Assembly: GCF_013177735.1 (NCBI RefSeq)
Contig: NZ_WOEZ01000074.1
Location: 1-64,000, forward strand
Direction: 5' to 3'
Origin: Paraburkholderia elongata
Lineage (GTDB): Bacteria; Pseudomonadota; Gammaproteobacteria; Burkholderiales; Burkholderiaceae
Length of the DNA stretch: 64,000 bases
The notes beneath the pieces are model-generated. The model was not told where the DNA came from and did no database searches. It was given only the letters and a program-made list of their open reading frames with translations. The translations under genes and the position numbers were made by a program. Position 1 is the first letter of the stretch. The number at the start of each line of letters is the position of its first letter. This document shows positions 34,322-43,678 of this stretch, one piece after another.

Positions 34322-35473
34322 TCAGCGCCATTGCTCGGTCAATTCGTTGGCCAGCACCATCTTCTCGCGAACGAGTTCCGTAAAGCCGGCGTCCGCCCCG
34401 CTCTGCGTCTTGAGGAATTTCAGCGCTGCGGAATGAACCGCTCGCATCGAGCGGCCGTCGATCCCGGCCATGCGCGCCGCGCTGCGCCGCGTTTCCTCGA
34501 CCAGATCGCGTGCGCTGCTGAAGTCAGGCGACAAACCGCTCTGCGCCAGGAACCCGGCGCGCAAACCGGCCGCATAGTCGCGCGACTGTCCGAGACGGTC
34601 GACGTCGATCATCAGATCGACGCCGTCCGCCATCCGCAACGCACAGAGAATCCACAACGCGACGAACGCCCGATATGCGTTGTTGCCTTCCGCCGTGCGC
34701 GCATATTGCTCGCATGCCATGGCATAGGCGTCGTCCGAAGTCGGCACAACAGGCGGCAAGCTCACGCCGCAGATTTCGATGGCCTGCCGGACCAGCGGCT
34801 CCGACTGATTCAGGCCCAGTACGCGAAACGGCGCGGCCACGAAGAACGGATTACTCCATTGCTGATTGAGCAGCCACCCCGAGGCAAACTGCGATGCGGG
34901 ATTTCTCAGCACGGCCGCATGCATGACGTGCGGGAAGGCGCGCTTGAGCCACGGCAGCCGGCCCGACGAACGGCAAAACTTGAAGACGGGTACGCTGCGT
35001 TGCCCGGCGGTGTGCTCGCACAGGTTGGCCAAATAAGCCTGCAACGCGGGGAATTCCGCGTCGGGCGCAGGTGAGAAGCGATCGGTGCCGAAGCGCTTCC
35101 GGTATCCAGCTACGCCGCGCGCGCCCTCTTGCAGAAACGGCCGGTACTCTTCGAAATACGGCGCGGCGAGCGGCGGATGTCCAGAGGTCAGGGTGGGACG
35201 GGACGCGGAGACGTCGGCGAGGCTCAGATCGGCGAGCACGTTGCTGAACGGTTCATAGAATCCGGTCACGGAATCGAGTGCGCGCAGGCGCGACCAGACC
35301 CACGTTCCTGCGCTGCGCCAGCCCGTGTGCAGAAATACCCCTTGTTTCAGGGCACTTCGTTGCGAGCCTTCGGCTGGCCGCGAGGCTGGATCATTCGGCG
35401 TGCTGGTCAACCCGTCAGCGGCGCCTGACGGACCACTTGAGGGACCGCTCGACGGTCCATGTGACAACGGCAT
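34322..35473 (-). CDS. Sulfotransferase-like protein
   Basis: 383 residues. After a low-complexity N-terminus with GPSSGPSSGPSG repeats and disorder to about residue 40, the segment FLHTGWRSAGTWVWSRLRAL resembles the 5'-phosphosulfate-binding loop at the start of PAPS-dependent sulfotransferases. FYEPF follows, as in that family, and VLRNPASQFASGWL resembles the 3'-phosphate-binding region. Similarity is at fold level, so the substrate is unknown. It stands alone between unrelated operons, reading against both neighbours, which fits horizontal acquisition of a surface-glycan modification gene. Confidence 0.6.
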   Translation of the reverse strand: MPLSHGPSSGPSSGPSGAADGLTSTPNDPASRPAEGSQRSALKQGVFLHTGWRSAGTWVWSRLRALDSVTGFYEPFSNVLADLSLADVSASRPTLTSGHPPLAAPYFEEYRPFLQEGARGVAGYRKRFGTDRFSPAPDAEFPALQAYLANLCEHTAGQRSVPVFKFCRSSGRLPWLKRAFPHVMHAAVLRNPASQFASGWLLNQQWSNPFFVAAPFRVLGLNQSEPLVRQAIEICGVSLPPVVPTSDDAYAMACEQYARTAEGNNAYRAFVALWILCALRMADGVDLMIDVDRLGQSRDYAAGLRAGFLAQSGLSPDFSSARDLVEETRRSAARMAGIDGRSMRAVHSAALKFLKTQSGADAGFTELVREKMVLANELTEQWR

Positions 35474-35683
35474 TGGACTTCTCTTTAAATGGACGCGACA
35501 ACGAATCGATGGGTGGCAGGCACTGCCCGCCCCACTTGGCTCAAGCGCACACTTTAGCGGGTCAAGCTGTCGACTTCGTTACGGAAGTATCAGTTTAGCT
35601 TGCTAACGATGCCTTGTGATGCACTGGAACAGCGCACTCAAACGCTTTAAGCTGCCAGACTTCCGAACTCAAAAGTTGCCGCT

Positions 35684-36589
35684 ATGAACGACTCGGCCGA
35701 TATCCGGTTTCTGCTGACCATCCGCGAAAGTGGCAGCCTGATCGCCGCGGCGCGCAAACTGGGGCTGTCGCCTTCGGCGGTGACCCAGCGCCTGCAGCAA
35801 CTCGAAAAGAAGCTGGGCGCGCAACTGGTGAACCGCACGGCACGCCGTTTGCAGTTCACCGAAGAAGGCACGCTCCTGTGCGAACGCGGCGCCGAACTGG
35901 TCCAGCAGTTCGACTCGCTGTTCGAAGACTTGCAGACCCGCCGGGGCGGTCTGATCGGTACGCTGAAAATCAATGCGCCGCTCGGATTCGGCCGGCGCCA
36001 CCTAGCGCCCGCCATCGCCGACTTCCAGCAGCAGAACCCGGATATCGACGTGGCGCTCACGCTGTCCGACCAACCGTTGACCGAGACGATGGACCGCTTC
36101 GACATCGTCGTGCATATCGGCGAGTTGCCGGTATCGAATCTGGTCGGCTACGCGATCGCGCCGAATGCGCGCTTCGTATGCGCCGCACCTGCGCTCGCCA
36201 AGCGTCTTGGTCAGCTGGAGTCGCCGGAAGCATTGAGCGAGCTGCCGTGCATCGTGCTGCGCGAGAACAACGCGGATGTCTCGCTGTGGCAGTTCAGCAA
36301 GGGCCGCACGCGTCGCAGCGTCCGCGTTTCTCCGCATTTGAGTTGCAACGACGGTGACGTGATCCGCCAATGGGCTTGCGAAGGCCGCGGCGTGATCCTG
36401 CGCTCCGAATGGGATGTGGCCGACGACATCGCAAAGGGGCGACTCGTGCGGTTGCTGCAAGGCTGGAAAGCGCCGGACGCTAATGTGATCGCGCTCACGC
36501 ATCAACGAGCCGGATTGCCGGCTCGTACACGGCATTTCATGCAGTATTTGCAGGGCAGATTCAGGCCGTTGCCGCCGTGGAGGCGATAG
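35684..36589 (+). CDS. LysR-family transcriptional regulator
   Basis: 301 residues. The HTH begins DIRFLLTIRESGSLIAAARK and LSPSAVTQRLQQLEKKLGAQL, followed by an effector domain of the CrgA-like group (LKINAPLGFGRRHLAPAIADF). It lies 141 bases upstream of the HAD hydrolase / DSD1 pair on the same strand and probably controls them or a divergent target. The sulfotransferase-like gene is divergent from it. Confidence 0.87.
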   Translation: MNDSADIRFLLTIRESGSLIAAARKLGLSPSAVTQRLQQLEKKLGAQLVNRTARRLQFTEEGTLLCERGAELVQQFDSLFEDLQTRRGGLIGTLKINAPLGFGRRHLAPAIADFQQQNPDIDVALTLSDQPLTETMDRFDIVVHIGELPVSNLVGYAIAPNARFVCAAPALAKRLGQLESPEALSELPCIVLRENNADVSLWQFSKGRTRRSVRVSPHLSCNDGDVIRQWACEGRGVILRSEWDVADDIAKGRLVRLLQGWKAPDANVIALTHQRAGLPARTRHFMQYLQGRFRPLPPWRR

Positions 36590-36730
36590 AAGTTAAAACG
36601 GGGCGAATCACGTCAAAAACAGCACGTGCATTCAACATTTATTCAAACTGAATTTTAGAGTTATCTTGGCTGAACGCCACGCGAACAACGAAACTTTATA
36701 ATCGGCTCACCGTCCCTCGCCGGTTAAATC

Positions 36731-37408
36731 ATGACCTCCCTATCGCCCCCGACCGCCTACCCCAAGGCGGTCCTCTTCGACCTCCTGACCGCCCTGCTCG
36801 ACTCGTGGACGTCATGGAATCACGCTGCGGGCTCCGAACAGGCGGGCCGTGCGTGGCGTGCGGCATATTTGCGCCTGACCTACGGTTGCGGCCGATACAT
36901 TGCGTATGAACAATTGGTGCGCGAAGCAGCCGCCGAAGTTGGGCTGCCGGAATCCGCCGCGCTCGCGCTGGAGGCGGATTGGCTGAAGCTCGCGCCCTGG
37001 AGCGGTGCGCTCAACGCATTGCAGGCGCTCAGCCCGCATTGCAAACTGGCGATCGTCACGAACTGCTCCATCCATCTTGGCACGCAGGCTGCCAACCTTT
37101 TCCCGATCCACTGGGACGCTATCGTCACAGCTGAAGAAGCCGGTATGTATAAGCCGGACCCGTTGCCTTACCGGCTCGCGCTCGGCAAACTCGGCGTCAG
37201 CGCCCACGAGGCCGCGTTCGTGGCCGGCTCCAGCTACGACATGTTCGGCACGGCTGCGGTCGGTTTGCGAACATACTGGCACAACCGCGTGGGTCTGCCG
37301 CTGGTGGCGGGAGCGCAGCCGCCCGAGATCGAGGCGCCGACGCTCGACTTGCTAGTCCCATGGCTGAGCCGTTTCGGCCACGCAGAAAGCCCCTCTATTC
37401 CCCGGTGA
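36731..37408 (+). CDS. HAD-superfamily hydrolase
   Basis: 225 residues. Motif I reads VLFDLLTALLDSW, keeping the nucleophilic Asp but with Leu instead of the second acid, as in haloacid-dehalogenase type II enzymes rather than phosphatases. Motif II is IVTNCS, motif III is the Lys in AGMYKPDPLPY, and motif IV is in FVAGSSYDMFGTAAVGL. Its stop is only four bases from the start of the DSD1-type PLP enzyme, so they act together, possibly on a hydroxy- or halo-amino acid pathway. Confidence 0.82.
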   Translation: MTSLSPPTAYPKAVLFDLLTALLDSWTSWNHAAGSEQAGRAWRAAYLRLTYGCGRYIAYEQLVREAAAEVGLPESAALALEADWLKLAPWSGALNALQALSPHCKLAIVTNCSIHLGTQAANLFPIHWDAIVTAEEAGMYKPDPLPYRLALGKLGVSAHEAAFVAGSSYDMFGTAAVGLRTYWHNRVGLPLVAGAQPPEIEAPTLDLLVPWLSRFGHAESPSIPR

Positions 37409-37412
37409 ACGC

Positions 37413-38549
37413 ATGAAACTCGACCACATCGACACCCCTGCCGCGCTGATCGACATCCCCCGGATGCAGAAGAACATCGCGCGGATGCAGGCTCATATGA
37501 ACACACTGGGCGTGGCATTCCGTCCGCACGTCAAGACCACCAAATGCATCGACGTGGTCCGTGCGCAGATCGCCGCCGGGGCACGTGGCATTACGGTCTC
37601 GATCCTGAAAGAGGCGGAGGCTTTCTTTGCGGCTGGCGTCAGCGATATCCTTTACGCGGTCAGCATCGCCCCTTCAAAGCTGCCGCGAGCGCTCGCGCTG
37701 CGCCGCCAGGGTTGCGATCTGAAACTGGTGGTGGACAATCCGACTGCCGCCGCGGCCATCGCCGCATTTTCGGACCAGCACGGTGAAACCTTCGAGGTGT
37801 GGATCGAGGTGGACACGGACGGCCACCGCTCCGGTATTACGCCGGAACAGGACACGTTACTCGAAGTCGGCCGGATTCTGCATGAGAACGGGGTCATAGT
37901 GGGCGGCGTGATGACCCACGCGGGTTCGAGCTACGAGCTTCATACGCCGGAGGCGCTCGCCGCGCTTGCGGAGCAGGAACGCGCCGGCTGCGTGCGCGCG
38001 GCGCAACGGCTGCGCGATGCGGGTATTCCGTGCCCAGTCGTCAGCGTCGGTTCGACGCCCACGGCCCTCGCCGCCGGGCAACTGGATGGCGTGACCGAAG
38101 TGCGGGCGGGTGTCTACGTTTTCTTCGATCTGGTCATGCACAACGTCGGCGTATGCGCGCTTGAAGATATCGCGCTCAGCGTGCTCGCCACCGTGATCGG
38201 GCATCAGGCGGATAAGGGCTGGGCGATTCTCGACGCAGGCTGGATGGCGATGAGCCGCGATCGCGGCACCTCGAAGCAGTCGCACGATTTCGGGTACGGC
38301 CAGCCCTGTCTGCTGAACGGAACACTGCTTGGCGGTTATGTGATGAGCGGCGCCAATCAGGAACATGGGATTCTGTCGTCATCGGAAGAAGGCGCGCATG
38401 TCGACGACATCGCGCAGCGCTTTCCGATCGGTATGAAGCTGCGCATCCTGCCCAATCATGCTTGCGCGACCGGCGCGCAGTTCCCCGAGTATCACGCGGT
38501 TTCGGCGGATGGTGAGAGCGTCGAGTGGAGGCGCTTTCAAGGTTGGTGA
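37413..38549 (+). CDS. DSD1-family PLP enzyme (D-threonine/D-hydroxyaspartate aldolase type)
   Basis: 378 residues with an alanine-racemase-like barrel. The PLP lysine is in FRPHVKTTKCIDV, preceded by the family opening DTPAALIDIPRMQKNIARM. The C-terminal metal site of this family is seen as His in ANQEHGIL and HAC in LPNHACATG. Members cleave or dehydrate D-beta-hydroxy amino acids (D-threonine, D-3-hydroxyaspartate, D-serine). Length and motifs are complete. It is co-transcribed with the HAD hydrolase and probably governed by the LysR at 35684. Confidence 0.88.
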   Translation: MKLDHIDTPAALIDIPRMQKNIARMQAHMNTLGVAFRPHVKTTKCIDVVRAQIAAGARGITVSILKEAEAFFAAGVSDILYAVSIAPSKLPRALALRRQGCDLKLVVDNPTAAAAIAAFSDQHGETFEVWIEVDTDGHRSGITPEQDTLLEVGRILHENGVIVGGVMTHAGSSYELHTPEALAALAEQERAGCVRAAQRLRDAGIPCPVVSVGSTPTALAAGQLDGVTEVRAGVYVFFDLVMHNVGVCALEDIALSVLATVIGHQADKGWAILDAGWMAMSRDRGTSKQSHDFGYGQPCLLNGTLLGGYVMSGANQEHGILSSSEEGAHVDDIAQRFPIGMKLRILPNHACATGAQFPEYHAVSADGESVEWRRFQGW

Positions 38550-38561
38550 GGCGATCGGGCC

Positions 38562-39503
38562 TTAACTCAACCGCGGCGTCTGCGAAGGCAATTCGCCGAA
38601 CAGGTCGCGATATTCACGGGCGAAATAGCCAAGGTGCGTGAAGCCCCACCGGCAGGCAGCATCGCCGATCAGGACTTCTTCCGCACTCGTCATGCGTAGC
38701 AACCTATGCACGGCATTGAGCCGGATCGAGCGCAGGTATTCGACCGGCGTCACATTAGCGACGCGCTGGAAACTGGTTTGCAAGGTTCGGCGGCTGCACC
38801 GCAGCGCGCGGCACAGATCGAGCACGGTGATCGGTTGTTCGGCGTTGTCTTGCAGGATGCGCTCGCAACGCCGCACGATGTCGCTATACGTGGTGTGTGT
38901 GAGGTCTCGCAACGGCGTCTGCGACGCGCTTTCGATCAGGCCGAGCAGGACACTGATCATTTCGTCGCGGAATACTTTGGTCGCGGCGGGATGCGCAAAC
39001 GCGGCCGCATTGCGTTCAGCGGAGTCGAGAAAGGGCGCGAGCCGCTCGCGCAGTATCACCCCCTGCTCATCGGAAAGCGTCAGCACGCCACCTTTCACCT
39101 GACGGCTGGCGTGCTCGCCCACCGTCATGCCCAGCAGGTCGTCCATCATTTCGGCAGACACGCTGATGCCGGCATAGTGCATCGACTCCGGCGTGTAGAA
39201 GCGAAACTCCTCGCCCGCGCCGAGCAGCAGCAGCGCGTAACGCTCCACGCGCTGCCCCTGAAACGTGCCGACAAGCGGCGCATACAGGGGCACAGCAATC
39301 GAAGCGAGGTCAGCGGGAGACACGCCATGTTGAACAACGCGGCGATTGGTGGTTTCGCGAAAGAAATGAAAGTCGTTCGAACTCGCCTGCACCAGCGTGC
39401 TCTGAAAGCGGCCCGGCGTCATCTGACGATAAACCTGCTCCCAGCCGCTCACCGCCAGCGAATGATCGTGCACGTCGGCAAGCGTGCTGATCCGGAAGTC
39501 CAT
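38562..39503 (-). CDS. AraC-family transcriptional regulator (EutR/FeaR-like)
   Basis: 313 residues. The C-terminal double HTH (about 210-305) contains VLDLCRALRCSRRTLQTSFQ, TPVEYLRSIRLNAVHRLL and ACRWGFTHLGYFAREYRDLFGELPS, typical of AraC proteins. The N-terminal effector region (WEQVYRQMTPGRFQSTLVQ) resembles that of regulators for ethanolamine and aromatic-amine catabolism. It lies upstream, on the opposite side of a 332-base gap, of nothing else on its strand, but adjoins the aldehyde dehydrogenase cluster, its likely target. Confidence 0.83.
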   Translation of the reverse strand: MDFRISTLADVHDHSLAVSGWEQVYRQMTPGRFQSTLVQASSNDFHFFRETTNRRVVQHGVSPADLASIAVPLYAPLVGTFQGQRVERYALLLLGAGEEFRFYTPESMHYAGISVSAEMMDDLLGMTVGEHASRQVKGGVLTLSDEQGVILRERLAPFLDSAERNAAAFAHPAATKVFRDEMISVLLGLIESASQTPLRDLTHTTYSDIVRRCERILQDNAEQPITVLDLCRALRCSRRTLQTSFQRVANVTPVEYLRSIRLNAVHRLLRMTSAEEVLIGDAACRWGFTHLGYFAREYRDLFGELPSQTPRLS

Positions 39504-39730
39504 GCCCCCTCCCGCCTACTCTGAACAGGCTACATTCATGCGATGACAGCCCGGCCTGTCGTAGCGGACGCCAACCTGGATGCAGACGAAGGCGGCGGAT
39601 CGCGGCGCCTCTGCTGCAAATGAAGAAGCATATTATTCCAGGCTGGCTGATGTGACTCAAGGCAAACAAAAAATCAGACAATTCTACAGTGGCTCCGGCG
39701 CGAAGCGCGCCCGAATTATTGAAAAGGTTA

Positions 39731-39789
39731 GCTATGCGAATTTCACTTCATCGAAGCGCGCGCGACGTCGGCCACTGCATTCGCATAGC
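39731..39789. repeat. 11-bp inverted repeat in the 39504-39835 gap
   Basis: GCTATGCGAAT (39731-39741) and ATTCGCATAGC (39779-39789) are perfect inverted arms 37 bases apart, between the AraC gene start and the aldehyde dehydrogenase stop. The gap otherwise shows no ORF and is relatively AT-rich at 39650-39750. It may be a regulator site for the AraC promoter or part of a transcript end. Confidence 0.4.
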
Positions 39790-39835
39790 CTAGGCCGGGT
39801 CGATTGGCTCACGGGCTCGTGTGGCTGCGTTCAGC

Positions 39836-41335
39836 TCAATGCGCGATGCACACGGACTTGGTTTCCGTAAAACCTTCGATCGCGTATTTGCCGAATTCGC
39901 GGCCGATACCCGACTGTTTGAAGCCGCCGAACGGCATGCCCGGATCGAGCGGTACGTGGCAGTTGACCCACACGGTGCCCGCCTCGATTTGCGGCACGAG
40001 GTTCATCACGGTCTTGAGGTCATTGCTCCACAGGCTCGCGGCAAGGCCGTACGGGGAATCGTTGGCGAGGCGCAGTGCCTCGAGCGGATCGTCGAACGGA
40101 ACGATAGCGAGTACAGGACCAAACACTTCGTCGCGCACGATTGCCGCGTCGTGCGGCACGTCGGCGATGACGGTGGGGCGAACGTAGTAACCCGGCAGAT
40201 CGACCGGCTTGCCGCCCGCAAGAAACGTCAGGCCGGCTGCCTGAGCGCGCGCGATGTGCTGCTCGACGCGGTCACGATGCTGCGCGGACACCAGCGGATT
40301 GATCTGCGCAGCCGGGTCGAGGCCAGGTCCCAGCGTCATGGCGCTGGCGATATCGGCGAGACCTTCGGTCACTTGCCGGTACTTGCTGCGATGCACGTAA
40401 ATGCGCGAGGCCGCCGCGCACACTTGCCCCTGGTTGAAGAAGCCGCCGGCCAACGCGCCTTGAATCGCCTGCTCGACGTCGATATCGGCAAGCATCACCG
40501 CCGGATTCTTGCCACCGAGCTCCAGTGAAAAGCGCGTCATGTTCTGCACGGCGGCTGTGCCGACCAGCTTGCCTGTGGGCGTCGAGCCGGTGAACGAAAT
40601 CTTGCTGATACCCGGATGCGCCGCGAGCGCGGCCCCGCATTCACGGCCACCTGTGACGACGTTGAACACGCCCGCAGGAACGCCGGCCTCAAGCGCCAGT
40701 TCGGCCAGACGCAGCGCCGTCAAAGGCGTTTCCGGCGACGGCTTGATCACGATGGTGCAACCCGCCGCGAGCGCCGGCACCAGCTTCCAAACAGCGATCA
40801 TCAGCGGGAAATTCCACGGCACAATGCCTGCCACCACGCCGATCGGCTCCTTGCGCGTGAACGCCGTATAGCGCGTGCCGGGCGGAAACGGAATCGACAC
40901 GTCCAGCGTTTCGCCGGTAATCTTGGTCGCCCAACCCGCCATATAGCGCACATATTCGATCGTCGCGCCCACTTCCACCGCGCGGGCAATGTTGATCGAC
41001 TTGCCCTGATTCAAGGTCTCGAATTGCGCAAGGTCTTCGGCATTGGCTTCGAGCAGGTCGGCGAAGCGCAGCAGAATGCGCTCGCGATCGGCGGGACGCA
41101 GGCCGCTCCATACACGCGCATCGAAAGCGGCACGCGCGTTGCTCACCGCGCGATCGACGTCGGTTGCGTCCGCATCCACCACCGTCGCGAGGCGTTCGCC
41201 GCTCGCCTGATTGAATACGTCCAGACGACGCTCCGAATGCGCGCGCTGCTGCGCGCCGCCGATAAACAGGCCGAAATCGCGTTGCACGAACGCACGAACC
41301 GCATCGCTGATGACAACCGTTGCATCGTTACTCAT
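39836..41335 (-). CDS. NAD-dependent aldehyde dehydrogenase (phenylacetaldehyde-dehydrogenase-like)
   Basis: 499 residues of the ALDH superfamily. IVPWNFPLMIAVWKLVPALA and the NAD-binding FTGSTPTGKLVG are present; the general base is Glu272 (LELGGKNPAVM) and the nucleophile Cys306 (NQGQVCAAASR). The C-terminal PFGGFKQSGIGREFGKYAIE is intact. By length and segments it resembles FeaB/StyD-type aromatic aldehyde dehydrogenases. Start ATG 41335 is preferred to one at 41377. With MoaF and the downstream hpa genes it would supply an arylacetic acid from the aldehyde. Confidence 0.88.
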   Translation of the reverse strand: MSNDATVVISDAVRAFVQRDFGLFIGGAQQRAHSERRLDVFNQASGERLATVVDADATDVDRAVSNARAAFDARVWSGLRPADRERILLRFADLLEANAEDLAQFETLNQGKSINIARAVEVGATIEYVRYMAGWATKITGETLDVSIPFPPGTRYTAFTRKEPIGVVAGIVPWNFPLMIAVWKLVPALAAGCTIVIKPSPETPLTALRLAELALEAGVPAGVFNVVTGGRECGAALAAHPGISKISFTGSTPTGKLVGTAAVQNMTRFSLELGGKNPAVMLADIDVEQAIQGALAGGFFNQGQVCAAASRIYVHRSKYRQVTEGLADIASAMTLGPGLDPAAQINPLVSAQHRDRVEQHIARAQAAGLTFLAGGKPVDLPGYYVRPTVIADVPHDAAIVRDEVFGPVLAIVPFDDPLEALRLANDSPYGLAASLWSNDLKTVMNLVPQIEAGTVWVNCHVPLDPGMPFGGFKQSGIGREFGKYAIEGFTETKSVCIAH

Positions 41336-41416
41336 ATCCTGGGTCTCTTGTTGGTGTTTCGTTGCTATCTGATCCATGGCCGCGAGGCCATCGTGTTGAA
41401 GAATGGCGCTGGTCCT

Positions 41417-42157
41417 TTATAGAAACAGCGCGCCGATCATTTCCGTGCGGCTCGACACGCCGAGCTTGCGGAACATGCGCAACAGGTGGGTTTTGACGGT
41501 GGGCTGCGCGAGTGCGAGGTCGCGTGCGATCTCCTTGTTCGACAAACCGTTGCGCACCAGGCGTGCGATCTGCTGCTCGCGATGCGTCAGGCTCGGGCGG
41601 CTATCGGTGTCGACCGCTGCACCGTGGCGCAGATGCGTGCGCATTGGCCGCTGGTCGCGCAGCGCCGGCACCAGCGCGGCTTCCAGCAGCGGTTGCACCG
41701 CCCGCGCGTGCTGCTGATCGTTCTCGGAGAAGGTTTCCGCGGGCGCCATGCGCAGCAGCGAAAACGCCGCGGCCGGGCGCGTGCCTCGTGTGCCATCCCG
41801 CAGCAAAACTTCCATCACGTCGACCACCTGATGCGGATTCAGGAAGCGCCGCCAGTACACCGAACCGTCGCGCACCGTCTCAGGCAATTCGCTCGCGAGC
41901 GTGAGCACGTTGCCCGTCTGCGTCGAAAAGCGCGACGGATGCAGCGGATCAAGCGCGCAGTAACGCTGCAAATACGTGCGATGCATCGTCTCGGTCATGC
42001 CGAATAGCTCAAAGCCCGACGGCTCGTTATCCGCGCCGACCCAGTAGAAGACCGTTGCCGAGTGCCGCACTAGTTGCGCGAGCGCGCTCACTGCGGCACC
42101 CAGTGCGGGCAGGAAGACGCATTGAGACGCGGCTTCGTCGCGGATCGTGTTCAACAT
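41417..42157 (-). CDS. LuxR-family transcriptional regulator
   Basis: 246 residues from ATG 42157, which follows GGGAGAG. The C-terminal LuxR HTH (about 180-243) reads LTHREQQIARLVRNGLSNKE, then ALAQPTVKTHLLRMFRKLGV. The N-terminal ~170 residues are a sensor region without a recognisable receiver or acyl-homoserine-lactone signature. It is transcribed ahead of the aldehyde dehydrogenase on the same strand with an 81-base gap and faces away from the SDR at 42380. The gap at 42158-42379 likely holds promoters for both directions. Confidence 0.85.
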   Translation of the reverse strand: MLNTIRDEAASQCVFLPALGAAVSALAQLVRHSATVFYWVGADNEPSGFELFGMTETMHRTYLQRYCALDPLHPSRFSTQTGNVLTLASELPETVRDGSVYWRRFLNPHQVVDVMEVLLRDGTRGTRPAAAFSLLRMAPAETFSENDQQHARAVQPLLEAALVPALRDQRPMRTHLRHGAAVDTDSRPSLTHREQQIARLVRNGLSNKEIARDLALAQPTVKTHLLRMFRKLGVSSRTEMIGALFL

Positions 42158-42379
42158 GGCGCTCTCCCGGTTGACCAGCTCTAGACCATCGTACGAACGT
42201 GCAATTTCATTGCGTGAGCACAAATTGGCAAATCGACTCGCCCCGCGCACTTGAACGACGGTTGCGTTGTCATCCTTTTGCCTGATTCCGCGGCAGGTCC
42301 GGCATGCCTAGACTCTGAGTTCACGCTGCACTCTTTTCATCACGCTAAATCACCTCCTTTCACATTCGTAAGGAACGCC

Positions 42380-43148
42380 ATGTCCAAACAACGCACGGTT
42401 GTCATCACAGGCGCAGGCACCGGCATCGGCGAAGCCTGCGCGCGGCGCACGCGTGGCGCTGATTGGCCGGCGCCGCGAACCGCTCGAACGGGTGGCGCGC
42501 GAAACCGGCGGCTTGGCGCTCGATGGCGACGCAGCCAGCGCCGCCGACTGGCAGCGCTTCATCGCCGCGATCAAGGCCGACGGCGGCGCTGTCGATGCAT
42601 TGATCGCCTGCGCCGGCGGTTTCGGCATGGGCACCGCCACCGAAACCGACGACACCGCCTGGTCCGCCGCGATGCGCGCAAATCTCGACACGGCCTTCGT
42701 CGCCGCCCGCGCCTGCCTGCCCGATCTGATCGAACGGCGCGGCGCGATCGTGCTGGTCGCCTCGATCGCTTCGCTCGCAGCGGGGCCCGCTGTATGCGGT
42801 TACACCACGTCGAAGCACGCGCTGATCGGCCTGACGCGCTCGCTTGCACGCGACTACGGCCCACACGGTGTGCGCGTCAACGCGGTCTGCCCCGGGTGGG
42901 TCCGCACGCCGATGGCCGATGCGGAAATGCAACCGTTGATGCAGCGCTACGACGAAACGCTCGACGCGGCCTACCATCGCGTCTGCGCCGATGTGCCCTT
43001 GCGCCGTCCCGCGCACGCAGAAGAAATCGCCGACGTATGCGAGTTTCTGGTGTCGCCCGCTGCGTCGATCGTGACGGGCGCCACCCTCGTTGCCGACGGC
43101 GGCTCCTCGATCGTCGACGTGCCGACGCTGGCGTTCGACCATATGTAA
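42380..43148 (+). pseudogene. Short-chain dehydrogenase/reductase with a frameshifting deletion
   Basis: ATG 42380 (behind AAGGA) opens the Rossmann motif VVITGAGTGIGEACAR in one frame. From about 42450 the protein continues in the next frame (ARVALIGRRREPLERVARE) to 43148. About five or six residues normally found between the glycine motif and strand 2 are missing, so the lesion looks like a short deletion whose length is not a multiple of three. Downstream, all catalytic parts are intact: Asn in IACAGGFGMG, Ser in VASIASLA, Tyr and Lys in CGYTTSKHA. Without restoration the enzyme is not made. Confidence 0.8.
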
Positions 43149-43180
43149 ATAGGTAAGCGCGGCCGCGAGGCCTTAGTTCA

Positions 43181-43678
43181 TCACGGCGCCATCACGGCGG
43201 CCGACTCCGGCAAGATCGCGCCGCCGTCGACCACGATGGTTTGGCCCGTGATGTACGAGGCCGCGTCGGATGCGAGAAACAGCATGGCCGCCGCGATATC
43301 CGACGGTTCGCCCAGCCGCCCGAGCGGAATCGCCTGTTCGATACGGCGGTTGTGCGCGTCGTCGCCGAGGTTGCCCATCGCCGGCGTGCGGATCATGCCG
43401 GGCTCGACGCCGTTGACCGTGATCCGATGCTTCGCCAACTCCAACGCCGCGGCGCGAATGAAGCCGTTCACGCCCGCCTTCGACGCCGCATAGTGCGCGA
43501 GATGCTGCACCGCTTCCGAGGCCGCGTCGATGCGCAGATCCGCGATCGCCACCGAAGCGCCGCGCGCGGCAAACGCCTCGGCAATGCCGCGCCCGATGCC
43601 TTGCGCGCCGCCGGTCACCAGTACCGCCTTGCCGGCGAAATCACGCACGCCTGCCGACTGCTGCGCGGCGCTGTTCAT
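43181..43678 (-). pseudogene. SDR oxidoreductase with an in-frame internal deletion
   Basis: 165 codons from ATG 43678 instead of about 250. The glycine motif VTGGAQGIGRGIA and strand 2 (VAIADLRIDAASEAVQHLA) run directly into HYAASKAGVNGFIRAAA. About 85-100 residues are therefore missing, including the NNAG motif and the catalytic Ser segment, while the Tyr-x-x-x-Lys and the C-terminal half (VDGGAILPES) remain. The frame is preserved, so a protein could be made, but it should be inactive. Its ATG overlaps the MoaF stop (ATGA). Confidence 0.82.
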
